15,006 nucleotides of DNA from Tetmemena sp. SeJ-2015 (lineage: Eukaryota; Ciliophora; Spirotrichea; Sporadotrichida; Oxytrichidae): positions 1 through 15,006 of the forward strand of contig JAJKFJ010008987.1 of NCBI GenBank assembly GCA_027382625.1. Direction: 5' to 3'. A program made the position numbers and the translations under genes. The notes under the pieces are model-generated. The model was not told where the DNA came from. It saw only the letters and a list, made by a program, of their open reading frames with translations, and made no database searches. This document shows positions 1 through 8,727 of this stretch, in pieces. Position 1 is the stretch's first letter, and each line of letters starts with the position of its first letter.

Positions 1-880
1 TCACCTGATGAGAGAGTGGGAGAGGCTGCGAGCACGGCTATTATGATAATTATGGTGCTGACTATCTGGTACATGGCTGAGAAGTTATTAAACCACCCCT
101 GCTTGTCAACTCTCATCTATAATAGAGAATAGCTCATTCAAATTTCTCTACTTTCAATTTCATGTAGTTCTTGATAGCCCAGAGGATGCAGACTGCAAAG
201 GAAATTAGGCACTGGTGCCACACCTCCAGCACAGTTTCTCCATCAGAGCCCAAAGCCACAGCCGCAGCCACTACTTGGGCGAATCCAAAAGCAAAGCTGG
301 CATCTCCCGCCGCATTTCCGAGGAAGTTGAACCATCCACAAATATAAGCAGTCAAAGGTGCCCAAGCTGGTGTCGCCAACATTCCTAAAAGATAAAATGA
401 AAGCATATTTAATTCCTGCCCAGTGATAAACACTACCTGCAGTGGGATAGGAGGAGCAGATCTCAGCCATAGATAGCCCAATCAACATAGTGAAGAAGCT
501 TCCTACTACTTCTAAATGATTTTAATTAGATTTGCCATTTTTTTATTACCCAACCCCACGTCATGACCACTGGCCCTCCAGTTACTAGCCCATATGGAAA
601 CAAGATGGAGATGCTAGAAATCACAGAAACTAATCTTTATACTTTTATCTTCAACTATTTAAACTGCAGTGAAGCAGAAAGAAAAGGACATGAATGCGTT
701 GAATCATATAAAATTGAAATTAATTTAATCTGTGCAATTCTTATGAATCCTCTGAAAAGCTCCTACTTGTAACCCATTCTGGCTAGCACCTTGTCGTCCT
801 CATTCATTCCTTGCAAACTCTCATAGTTCTTAGAGCTAATCCAAAAAATAAAAAATTAAATTACACTTACTATCTTTCAT
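1..880 (-). CDS. Amino-acid/GABA-type permease, copy A (partial, germline form with 6 IESs)
   Basis: This is the N-terminal 215 codons of an APC-superfamily permease of the ACT (GABA/choline/amino-acid) type, a multi-pass membrane importer. It leaves the window at base 1. Coding blocks in transcription order are 880-870, 832-750, 705-666, 631-550, 509-418, 386-164 and 116-1; joining them gives one open frame. The start is the ATG at 880-878, which joins through the TAAG pointer to a charged N-terminus (NEDDKVLARMGYKQE). Family motifs seen are YGLVTGGPVVM, SMAEICSSYPTAGSVYHWAG and CGWFNFLGNAAGDASFAFGF, followed by a VDKQGWFNN loop and a hydrophobic segment. TAG is used in frame as Gln (GYKQE). 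Copies B and C downstream on the same strand are clear paralogs, which makes each join checkable. Substrate cannot be told from sequence. The raw locus has stops and frameshifts and would otherwise look like a pseudogene. Confidence 0.88.
113..163. other. IES A6, pointer TCAT (47 bp excised)
   Basis: TCAT at 113-116 and 160-163. On the minus strand the join gives KNYM-RVDKQGW, matching KNMMRVDHQGW in copy B; unexcised, the frame meets TGA within the segment. Confidence 0.9.
381..417. other. IES A5, pointer ATTCCT (31 bp excised)
   Basis: ATTCCT at 381-386 and 412-417. The join restores YHWAG-MLATPAWAP, aligned with YHWAGMLAPPKWAP in copy C. The segment has no GT...AG ends. Confidence 0.93.
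507..549. other. IES A4, pointer TAC (40 bp excised)
   Basis: TAC at 507-509 and 547-549. The join gives TWGWV-VGSFFTM, matching IWGWIVGSIFT in copy C. The pointer is short but paralog alignment fixes the position. Confidence 0.87.
627..665. other. IES A3, pointer AAACT (34 bp excised)
   Basis: AAACT at 627-631 and 661-665. The join gives CFTAV-SVISSISILFPYG, matching CFTAVSVISSCSILFPYG in copy B. Confidence 0.93.
700..749. other. IES A2, pointer TGAATC (44 bp excised)
   Basis: TGAATC at 700-705 and 744-749. The join restores FRGF-NAFMSFSF, identical over RGFNAFMSFSF in copies B and C. Confidence 0.95.
829..869. other. IES A1, pointer CTTA (37 bp excised)
   Basis: CTTA at 829-832 and 866-869. 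The join links MKDSK to NYESLQGMNEDDK and supplies a start codon. An intron-like GTAAGT...TTAG of 35 bp lies here, but removing that instead runs into an early TGA. Confidence 0.8.
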
Positions 881-1606
881 TCTAACTTAAACCAATTCAT
901 TTGTAAAGTCATTAATAAGTGAACGTCCACTCGGTGATTCGAAGTATTTCCTTTGTTCTGATCTTATATAAGAATGCCATTCTATATCTCGATTAATTAA
1001 TTGTATGATCGTTGGTCATGGACTTTAAATAATGTGAAGATTATATTATGCTTTATAATTCATAAACTCAAACACTATCCCCCTCCGCCCCCCTCAATTT
1101 ATTCATTCACAATTAAAATACTCTCAACTTTAATAAATTGAATACTATGGGTCAGTAAATAACTACAAATATTTTAACTTTCTGAAAAATAATGGGAGAG
1201 TAAAAGTAATAGTAGTAATGCAAACTAATTTCTTCAATTGATTACTAACTTATTAAATAACTCAAAGTAAGTGTGTAGTACTCTAATAAAGAAATGTTAT
1301 TTACATTCTAATTATCTATTAAGAAATTTCAAACTCACATTATTTTTCTCCCTAAGATAAATCTCATAATGACGTCAACAATATATTTGCTAGAGTCTAT
1401 TTTTGTAAATTGAAGGCTTAAATTTTGAAACTTAATGAATCTAGTTTGTTTATATCTGTTGTGCAAATGATTGAAATTGAAAGGTATTGTCTTGTTTAAG
1501 ATTGAGAGAAGGGGCCTTGTAAATTAGTAACCCCTCTCCCCTAATAAATGTGTTATATATTCGATTATAAGTTCTCTATATCATATTCTATATCTCTTGT
1601 TTATCC
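881..1606. other. Intergenic, permease A upstream / permease B 3' side
   Basis: AT-rich, with no coding signal seen on either strand under the TGA-only code. It holds a C-rich pyrimidine tract near 1078-1095 and must contain promoter elements of copy A and the 3' end of copy B, none of which can be pinned down. Confidence 0.7.
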
Positions 1607-3625
1607 TCACTTGACCTCTTCATAGCTGTACTAATTGCCTCTGTTCGCATCCTCTATCACAGTGTAAACTCCAGGCTTCAAGATACTTTCTCACTCATCT
1701 AATATATTTAATTGGATTATGAATTTATGAGTTTCTCGTTTGGGTCCTCTGAATAAAATTGAAGAGAGTGAGATAGCTTTTATATTTGAAGAAGTATCTA
1801 GCACCGTAGGGACGGGGGAGATACCAGTAGATAGCAGACACAATCAGAACCACTGCCACCACCACAGGTGTGTAGTTAAAGTTAGTAGCTTTAAAACAAT
1901 AATGCATATTTATAAGTGAGCTGTCTCTCTACCATCTTCGTCGAAAGCAGTAGGCAGCATGAAGAAGATTGATGTCACAAATAGCCAAGTCACTGAGATC
2001 CAACCAAGGGGCACTGAAAACTTTCCCAAGTTAAAAGTAGACTACTTGAAAGTATTTCTTGATGAGGTCAATCTCAGGAATTATATTTTCCCATACTTTA
2101 ATAATAAAAAGGAATATAGGTATCGCATAGGAAATCTAATACCCAATACAAGTAATGGAAGTGATAGCTTAGAATATAAATCATTGTATATTTATGAGCT
2201 ACAACTTTATATAAGTTGATAGAATGCTGTATCACTAATAAGAGGGATGAGACACAGGAAGAGGTCAATAAAGAAAACTAGGAAGATCACTCTGTCTGGG
2301 GATTTGGTTTTTTGATTAACTTGGTGGAAGAATTTAGAGAAAGGCAAGGCGCCGTCTCTTGCCATAGCAAATCCTATTCGAGAAGTCACTGTCATGCTAC
2401 TGAATCCCGCAAAGAACAAGTTTATTATCACTAAAATATCTTCTACTATCTCTATTCAGATTGATTATATACTATGAATATGAGCATGGCTGTCATTGAA
2501 ATGGCACCTGCTAAGTTGATGTTTCCATTCTTGTCAGTGAAAGCCAGAGAGTAGACATTCACAACAGCTTGGTCACTTTCTCCATTCACGATTGCATCTA
2601 TTTGGTCTTGACAGCAGTACAAAAGCCCACAGATGTAAATGAGTCCTGCAAAAGCAGAAGCTAAGCAGGTGTAGACAATACCTCTGGGTGCAGATGATGA
2701 CGCATTCTTGGTTTCCTCGGCCATGTGAGCTCCACCTTCATAGCCTGAGAAGCTGAACAAGCACATCAGAAGTCCAATGCAGCAAGTGTAGCCTGTGCTA
2801 GGTAGATTTGAGCCGTTGTTGTAAGTCTGCCAAACAAACTCGTTGCTCGAAAGCTAGGATGATGCCACAAGCAGCACGATTACCACGATGAATGAGCTGA
2901 GTAATTAATAAATGGCGGAGACATTGTTGAACCATCCATCATAAGAGAATTAGTGATATCTATGGAGAAAAAACTATTATATTTGCCATCCTTGATGGTC
3001 AACTCTCATCATGTTCTTCACAGCCCAAAAGAGCGAGATGAAGACAGCCATGCCTACTAAGGCAATAGCAGGCAGCTACACTCTCCCGTTAGTGCCAAGA
3101 GTTACAGCAGCTGCGGTCACTTGAGCGAATCCATAAGCAAAGCCAGCGTCTCCAGCTGCGTTCCCCAAAAAGTTGAACCACCCGCAAATGTAGGAAGACA
3201 CCGGCGCCCATTTAACAGAGGAGAGCATACCAGCCCAGTGATAAACACTACCAGCAGATGGATAAGAAGAGCAGATCTCCGCCATCACCAACCCATTGAG
3301 TAAAGTAAAGAGAGAGCCAATGATCCAGCCCCAGGTCATCACAACAGGCCCTCCTGTTACTAAACCATATGGAAATAGAATTGAGCAACTTGAGATGACT
3401 GAGACAGCAGTAAAGCAAAACGAGAAAGACATGAAGGCATTGAACCCACGGTAGAGCTCCTGCTTGTACCCCATCTCTGCCAAGAGTCTATCATCCTCGT
3501 CCAGCGCCTCGCCACTCAAGAGACTCTGATCTTAATATACACCATAATTATTTAAATTTAGATTTGATATCTTCTTGCTGTTCTATTTGTATCTTGGAGT
3601 CCTTAATACTCTGCTTAATTGACAT
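1607..3625 (-). CDS. Amino-acid/GABA-type permease, copy B (complete, 8 IESs, 557 aa)
   Basis: This is a complete ACT-family (APC superfamily) permease, predicted to move amino acids or related amines across a membrane. Coding blocks are 3625-3574, 3533-2992, 2937-2482, 2428-2226, 2175-2116, 2081-1923, 1890-1791, 1753-1738 and 1692-1607; they total 1674 bp, or 557 aa plus TGA. The start ATG at 3625-3623 begins MSIKQSIKDSK and joins through an ATCTT (plus strand) pointer to the acidic EALDEDD segment. Motifs are GGPVVMTWGW (about 78-87), MAEICSSYPSAGSVYHWAG (about 101-119), GYEGGAHMAEETKNA (about 263-277) and SSMTVTSRIGFAMARDGALP. The length suits about 12 membrane spans. The C-terminus (KPGVYTVIEDANRG, ending SYEEVK) appears only after the last two IESs are removed. 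Copies A and C flank it in tandem. Substrate is unknown. Confidence 0.92.
1687..1737. other. IES B8, pointer TTTCTC (45 bp excised)
   Basis: TTTCTC at 1687-1692 and 1732-1737. The join gives GPKRE-SILKPGVYT and reaches a plausible C-terminus ending in TGA at 1609-1607; unexcised, the frame hits TGA at 1693-1691. Confidence 0.88.
1750..1790. other. IES B7, pointer TGAA (37 bp excised)
   Basis: TGAA at 1750-1753 and 1787-1790. The join gives GARYFF-RGPKRE, matching GARHFFVGPKRD of copy C. Confidence 0.88.
1887..1922. other. IES B6, pointer AGCT (32 bp excised)
   Basis: AGCT at 1887-1890 and 1919-1922. The join gives DGRETA-TNFNYTPVVV, matching NGHQTVEGFNYTCVVV of copy C. Confidence 0.9.
2076..2115. 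other. IES B5, pointer AGGAAT (34 bp excised)
   Basis: AGGAAT at 2076-2081 and 2110-2115. The join gives YAIPIFL-RLTSSRNTF, matching YAIPIFLRLTCAKSTF of copy C. Confidence 0.94.
2170..2225. other. IES B4, pointer TAGAAT (50 bp excised)
   Basis: TAGAAT at 2170-2175 and 2220-2225. The join gives SDTAFQ-AITSITCIGY, matching SETAFNAITSITCIGY of copy C. Confidence 0.95.
2426..2481. other. IES B3, pointer TAT (53 bp excised)
   Basis: TAT at 2426-2428 and 2479-2481. The join gives TAMLI-INLFFAGFSSM, matching TCMLIINLFFAGFSSM of copy C. Confidence 0.9.
2932..2991. other. IES B2, pointer CCATCC (54 bp excised, frame-neutral)
   Basis: CCATCC at 2932-2937 and 2986-2991. The join gives VDHQGW-FNNVSAIY, matching VDHQGWFNNASAIY of copy C. 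The segment is a multiple of three with no TGA, so it is visible only through the repeat and the paralog comparison. Confidence 0.93.
3529..3573. other. IES B1, pointer ATCTT (40 bp excised)
   Basis: ATCTT at 3529-3533 and 3569-3573. The join connects the ATG-containing MSIKQSIKDSKIQIEQQED to QSLLSGEALDEDD. Without it the main frame has no ATG near its N-terminus. Confidence 0.85.
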
Positions 3626-4111
3626 TAATAATAATTAGCTTAAACTGTTTGAGAGATGATGTATGAACGATATTTATTTTATTTTGAGTTTAAGTTTTAT
3701 TAAATATCTTGGGATTTGTTCACGTAAGCAAGTATAAAATCCTCTCTCTCATATGTATTTAGTGCTATGCTAATATTGATTTTGGATTTGATAGTCTTCC
3801 TTATCACATATAAAAAACCTTACCCAATCCTACTCTTTAATTATTTGTCTTTTCTATTATCTATCCTTCAATAATGCATCTGGTTTTCAACAATCTAGAA
3901 TATAAACGATGAAAGATTTGAAAGTATAGCTCAATATTTTAAGATCAGAGTTCTCATCAAAATTGACAACAAATTTCAGCTTTCAGATCAGAAACCCTAT
4001 AGTTTCGATGAGTTGTATATTCTTAGTTTTTTTATTCAAAAATTGATTTGCATGTGAATTTATTAGAGCGCCAAAAATTAAAGAAATTTGAAAAAGGTTA
4101 ATTAGATAGTT
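3626..4111. other. Intergenic, permease B upstream / permease C 3' side
   Basis: About 490 bp of AT-rich sequence with no convincing coding block. Part of it could still belong to the poorly defined C-terminal tail of copy C if more IESs exist there. Confidence 0.6.
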
Positions 4112-6135
4112 TCAAAACTGTGTGATATATAGCATTCTAAAATATAAGGATAGTGTTTTAAATTTTCCACTTTATCTCTTGAATGAATTATAGAATTTCT
4201 CACTAAATTTGAGTTCTGTTTTTGTCTTAGTATTATGGAATTTTCCTTTCTTCTCAGATTCCTCGCTCGAGCTCTATCAATAAGTAAGTTTATAGAAGCT
4301 TATAAAAATTAAATTTCTATCTCGCTGTCTCTTGGAGATCTCTAATCAAATACTGCCTTAGCATTTTAAGGACTCTTATTGCCACTAATTTCAGCCTGCC
4401 CTTTGAGCAGAGCTTCCGAGGCGTCGTCTCCCTTCTTATTGCTATATTGAGCTGTGTCTATAATATAAAAATACACTCTCATTTAAGAAAAATTTAAAGT
4501 CTTCGTTTTCGACTAGGTCACGCTTAGGACCCACAAAGAAGTGTCTAGCTCCATGAGGCGCAGGCAAGAACCAGTAGATCATAGCCACGATGGAGACTCC
4601 TCCCACAACCACGCAAGTGTAGTTGAATCCCTCTACTGTTTAATGCCCGTTCTCATCGAAGTTAGTTGGTAGTAAGAAGAAAATAGAGATCAATATAGAG
4701 TTGATATGGATGTACATATAATAGAGGTGATGACTAGCCAGACAACTGAGATCCAACCTATAACCTCGGAGAAAGGTCCAAGATGAAAAGCGCTTCTTTG
4801 GAAGGTACTCTTTGCACAAGTAAGTCTCAAGAAAATTGGAATGGCATAGGAGATCTAGTATCCGATGCAAGTTATAGAAGTGATAGCGTTGAAGGCTGTT
4901 TCGCTGATAAGTGGGAGAAGGCAAAGAGCCACGTCCATAAAGAAGACTAGGAAAATTATTCTGTCTGGAGTTAAAGTGCGAGGATTTATCTTGTACCAGA
5001 ATCCGGAGCAGGGAAGTCCTTAGTCTCTGGCCATGGCGAATCCGATTCTTGAAGTAACAGTCATGCTGCTAAAGCCGGCGAAGAACAGGTTGATGATGAG
5101 CATACAGGTCATTGCAATGGCACCCACCAAATTCTCTTTCCCCTCAGCGTTGGTAAAAGCAAGTTTATAAAGGTTGACGACAGCTTGTTCACTTTCTCCA
5201 TTTAAGATCTCATCAATCTAGTCTTGGCAAGCGTAGAGGAGTCCAGCGATGTAGATAATTCCAGTTACTGCTGAAGCCAAGCAAGTGTATACGATGCCCT
5301 TTGGTGCTGAGGTACTGGCGTTTTTAGTCTCTTCAGCCATGTGAGCTCCACCTTCATAACCTGAAAAGCTGAACAAGCACATCATAAGTCCTATGCAGCA
5401 GGCGTAGCTTACATTAGGAAGGTTTGATCCGTTATTGTACTTGGTCCACACGAATTCAGAGGAAGAAAGTTTGGGAGAGACACATAGCAAGCACACTACA
5501 ACTATGAAGGTGCTAAGTAATTAGTAAATGGCGGAGGCATTATTAAACCAACCCTGATGATCAACTCTCATAATGTTCTTCAAAGCCCAAAGCAGCGAAA
5601 CAAAGGCCGCCATACCTACAAGAGCAATTGTAGGCAGTTCAACTCTGCCCTCAGTTCCTAGAGTAACACTAGCTGACACTACTTGAGCGAATCCATAAGC
5701 AAAACTTGCATCACTAGCTGCATTTCCAAGGAAGTTAAACCAACCGCAAACATAGGAAGCAAAGGGTGCCCACTTTGGTGGAGCTAACATACCAGCCCAG
5801 TGATAAACACTTCCAGCTGAAGGATAGGACGAGCATATCTCAGCCATGGCTAGTCCATTTATAATGGTAAATATGGATCCCACGATCCATCCCCATATCA
5901 TAACCACAGGTCCTCCTGTGACGAGTCCGTAGGGGAATAAGATGGAGCAGCCGGAGATGACTGCAACTGCGGTAAAGCAAAATGAGAATGACATGAAAGC
6001 GTTGAATCCACGGTACAGTTCCTATTTGTAACCCATCTATGCTAGAATTTTATCATCTTCATCCATCACAGCTGATCCGTTTTATGAGTTGGCCTGCCTT
6101 TCAGCGACAACGTCTTGGTTTGGATTTATTAACAT
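4112..6135 (-). CDS. Amino-acid/GABA-type permease, copy C (3-4 IESs near the C-terminus)
   Basis: This is the third ACT-family permease paralog. The first 1.4 kb (6135-4727) is one uninterrupted coding block with several in-frame TAA/TAG glutamine codons. Further blocks are 4688-4503, 4459-4327 and 4267-4112, the last possibly split again at 4203-4256. The start at 6135 gives MLINPNQDVVAERQ leading to MDEDDKILAQMGYKQE; an internal ATG in MDEDD is an alternative. Motifs seen are GGPVVMIWGWIVG, MAEICSSYPSAGSVYHWAG, GYEGGAHMAEETKNA (from about residue 259) and SRIGFAMARDQGLP, then VWLVITS joined to IFFLLPTNFDENGHQTVEGF. The tail after GPKRDLVENEDTAQYSNKKG is long, hydrophilic and not conserved in copy B, so its last blocks and the TGA at 4114-4112 are less certain. 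Length is 627 aa, or 609 if the fourth IES is real. It is divergent from the plus-strand gene at 6736. Confidence 0.88.
4197..4256. other. Possible IES C4, pointer TTCTCA (54 bp)
   Basis: TTCTCA at 4197-4202 and 4251-4256 flanks an AT-rich, frame-neutral segment. No paralog alignment exists here, and accepting it would leave an 11-bp coding block beside C3, so it is tentative. Confidence 0.4.
4262..4326. other. IES C3, pointer CTCGCT (59 bp excised)
   Basis: CTCGCT at 4262-4267 and 4321-4326. The join gives SPRDSE-ESEKKGK. The segment is AT-rich, but both frames are open here and the tail is not conserved, so support comes from the 6-bp repeat and composition. Confidence 0.6.
4456..4502. other. 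IES C2, pointer GTCT (43 bp excised)
   Basis: GTCT at 4456-4459 and 4499-4502. The join gives LVENED-TAQYSNKKGDDAS, replacing a low-complexity AT-rich stretch with ordinary coding sequence. Confidence 0.8.
4682..4726. other. IES C1, pointer AATAGAG (38 bp excised)
   Basis: AATAGAG at 4682-4688 and 4720-4726. The join gives VWLVITS-IFFLLPTNFDENG, matching TWLFVTSIFFMLPTAFDEDG of copy B, which has no IES at this site. Confidence 0.95.
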
Positions 6136-6735
6136 ACGTCTATATACATAACTCTATAACTCTATATTTTTTATTAAGATAGTTGGATTGATTTTGGTCA
6201 TCAGTATCTGATTTGAAAAGAAACACTCTTTTAAAGGTTTTGAAAAGTTTTAAGTAGGATTATAGTTAAGTGGGTCTATATTTGGGTCCCTCTTAGCAGC
6301 TGTAATAATAATTAATAATAAACTTAATCTACCTAATTCGCTCATCTATCAATCAAAGCTCACATATCCCCTACTAATTAGGGGTTTGCCGATGAAGTAA
6401 GCAATATTAATCAGCTAAATTATGTGTGAATTAGGTGGGGCTACTGAATATTTCTTAATCAAATAGACTTTGCAAGTCTTAATTGCTTCTACTCATACTC
6501 AGTATATATGGATGTGTAGATAATTGAATTAATGAACTTGATGATAGGATTCTGCACTACCTGAAAATAAATTCCTATAATTGGAGATGTGCTACTCTGT
6601 AATTGATTAAGGTGTTAGAGTGTGCTGGATGGTTTTATATTTATTTGTTATAAGTTATAAATTAATTAATCCAACAGAGAGAGAGCACTCACACCAATCC
6701 TCAAGATACTTACTAATTATCCACAAACACACACT
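6136..6735. other. Divergent intergenic region, permease C and coiled-coil gene
   Basis: A 600-bp AT-rich gap between two gene starts facing away from each other. It should contain both promoters; no specific element is recognised. Confidence 0.65.
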
Positions 6736-8493
6736 ATGTCCTATCCAAAGCAACACCCAAGCAAGACCATGAACATGAGCGACACTCGCTCCCAAATCAA
6801 GAACCAAAAGAGAGACCAGATTAAGCAAATGCTCGTCAACAAGTTTAAGAACAAGTACAATCCATAAAGCAATTACTGATAGATTTTTAAAGTTTAACAG
6901 TGTTTGAATGCGAAAGCAACTTCAGTTGGTGACTTTGATCTGATAATAAGAGAGGAGGTGGAGTCCATGATGAGCAACACAAACCTTTCAGAGGCAGACC
7001 TCATCGCTACTGACAAACTCATCCGCCAACGATTAGGAGTCACTTCAGAGGCGACTGCAGACACCAAGCGTATATCCGTTGGCTCCACCATCGATAACGT
7101 CAAATACTAGAGCAATATAGATGCAGAGGGAGATTATCTTAATGGTCATGGACTTTAGTCCTCCATATCCACTCGCTCAAAGCCACTCAGGAGCTCCAAG
7201 TCTGTGAGAAGTAACCTCTCTATTAAGTCCACACTTTCTAAGGCACAAGAAGGTTAGTCAGTCGCCCCTGCAGGTGAGATGGCTTTGGGAACTGTTACTC
7301 AAGAGGCCTGGGCTGAGATTGTGAAGTATAACGCTCAGCAGTACCAACAAGAGCAGGAGGACGCAAGGAGAAGGAGGGAAGAGCAGAAGCAAAGAGTGAA
7401 GGACGAGTTGGCCAGACAGATGGAGGAGAAGAGAGCAATTAAGAATAGAGAGAACCAGCAAGACTAGAGATACTTCTAGCAGCAGAAGGACATGGCTGAG
7501 TAGGCTGATGCCATGGACAAGCAGAAGCAGGAGGAGATGAAGCGCAAGGTGAAGCAGGAAGCAGCAGCAAGAAGTGAGCAGCTGCAGTAGTTGATCCAGC
7601 AAAGAAACGAGGAGATCAGAGTTGAAAGAGAGATGGGCAGAGCAGCTCGCCAAAGACAGGAGGAGGAGATGATGCAGGAGCAGAGAAGACTAAGGGAGAA
7701 GATGGACAAGTTCAAGCGCCAACAGCAAGAGCAGCTCACCAACAACAAACTGCTCAGACAGGAGCAAATAAGAAAAGAGTAGGAGCAAGATAACATCCCT
7801 CCCAGCGGCCATGACTTGATGCACCAGCTGTACATGGACAAGGTGCACGTGAGCTATGAGAAGAGAGTAAAGCAAGAGAAGGTGCTGGAGGTCATGAAGG
7901 ACTAAATCGTCTATGGTGAGTCTTACAGGAGGATTGCCCAGGAGCAGCAAGCCAGAGACAAGTACATCCAGAACAAGGAGCTGTACGACACCCTGAACGA
8001 CGTGCAGAAGATGAAGCTGAAGAAACAGCAGGAGGCTGAGGCCAAGAGAGTGTTGGACATCCAGCTGCAGGAGAGGGAGGAGAACAAGAGACTCAGGAAG
8101 TACGAAGATAATGCTGATGCTCATTATAAAAATAAAAAAATATAATAAATTATTTGAAATTATTTTATATTTATTTTATTTAGCTCAGTTCATCTCCCAT
8201 GAGGCTAGGGAGTTCGCAGAGTTGGAGATGAAGAGGACTCAAGAGGTGAGTTTTAAGAACAAGGCCCAGCTGCAGAGACTAAAGGACCAGATCGAGGAGA
8301 AGAAAGCCCCCAAGAGACTGGACCCCATAGAATACCAGATGAACAAGCAGCTGCTAATTACCAATCTATTCATTAGAGTATTATGATGATGCTTGACAAG
8401 ATTCAGACTACCAAGATGGGAGGAACTATGATGGTGTCACAGTCGCAAGTGTTTGAGCCCATGCGCAGATCCCTCAGCTAGTTTGCACTTTGA
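6736..8493 (+). CDS. Coiled-coil protein resembling trichohyalin-plectin-homology ciliary proteins (3 IESs)
   Basis: The protein is about 535-539 aa, almost wholly charged helix, and likely structural in cilia or cytoskeleton. Coding blocks are 6736-6861, 6910-8123, 8188-8355 and 8394-8493, with the first boundary uncertain; the stop is TGA at 8491-8493. ATG at 6736 begins MSYPKQHPSKTMNMSDTRSQ, and a conserved-looking QMLVNKFKNKY precedes the first IES. Residues about 165-500 are long runs of E, Q, K and R such as EEMMQEQRRLREKMDKFKRQ, with no predicted membrane span or signal peptide. The C-terminus reads NKQLLDKIQT then SQSQVFEPMRRSLSQFAL, and is obtained only after removing the TGCT-pointer IES. 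Several in-frame TAG codons read as Gln. The family likeness is by composition and pattern, from memory; any long coiled coil could mimic it. It converges with the minus-strand gene ending at 8728. Confidence 0.85.
6859..6909. other. IES 1 of coiled-coil gene, pointer AAT (48 or 36 bp)
   Basis: An in-frame TGA at 6877 must be removed and the shift must be a multiple of three. AAT at 6859-6861 with 6907-6909 gives FKNKYN-AKATSVG; AAT at 6871-6873 with 6907-6909 gives KYNPQSN-AKATSVG. The two cannot be told apart. GT...AG pairs here that keep the conserved KFKNKY shift the frame. Confidence 0.65.
8119..8187. other. IES 2 of coiled-coil gene, pointer GCTCA (64 bp excised)
   Basis: GCTCA at 8119-8123 and 8183-8187 flanks an almost pure A/T segment. 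The join gives YEDNADA-QFISHEAREF. The segment has no GT at its left end. Confidence 0.95.
8352..8393. other. IES 3 of coiled-coil gene, pointer TGCT (38 bp excised)
   Basis: TGCT at 8352-8355 and 8390-8393. The join gives QMNKQLL-DKIQTTKMGG and continues to the final TGA; unexcised, the frame stops at 8384-8389. Confidence 0.9.
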
Positions 8494-8727
8494 AAGCCAA
8501 GAGAGAACAATTTCAATTCTTGAAATAATAAATGAGAGCAAAATAATTAGAAAGCAATCTGAAAAGAATCCGTTTTGAGAAACTGCTTCCTCACCCCAAC
8601 TCCACTCTCTATTATGAGAAGTGAAAGTGAAAACCCACAAATGAGTATTTATAAGTTTTGAAAATTATTGGAAACTTGAAAAGCCACCTCATCTTATTGT
8701 AAAGAAAGTGTGATTAGTTAATGTGTT
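8494..8727. other. Convergent intergenic region
   Basis: 234 bp between the TGA of the coiled-coil gene and the TGA of the RAD51-like gene, presumably holding both 3' UTRs. No coding signal. Confidence 0.65.

Noticed and set aside
563..772. Plus-strand 69-aa frame
   Set aside because: It lies antisense to permease copy A and spans two of its IESs.
1078..1095. C-rich tract as an internal telomeric repeat
   Set aside because: It lacks the alternating C4A4 unit and is a single irregular pyrimidine run.
7258..8124. Minus-strand Leu/Ser-rich frames opposite the coiled-coil gene
   Set aside because: They are antisense shadows of the E/Q/K-rich plus-strand coding sequence.
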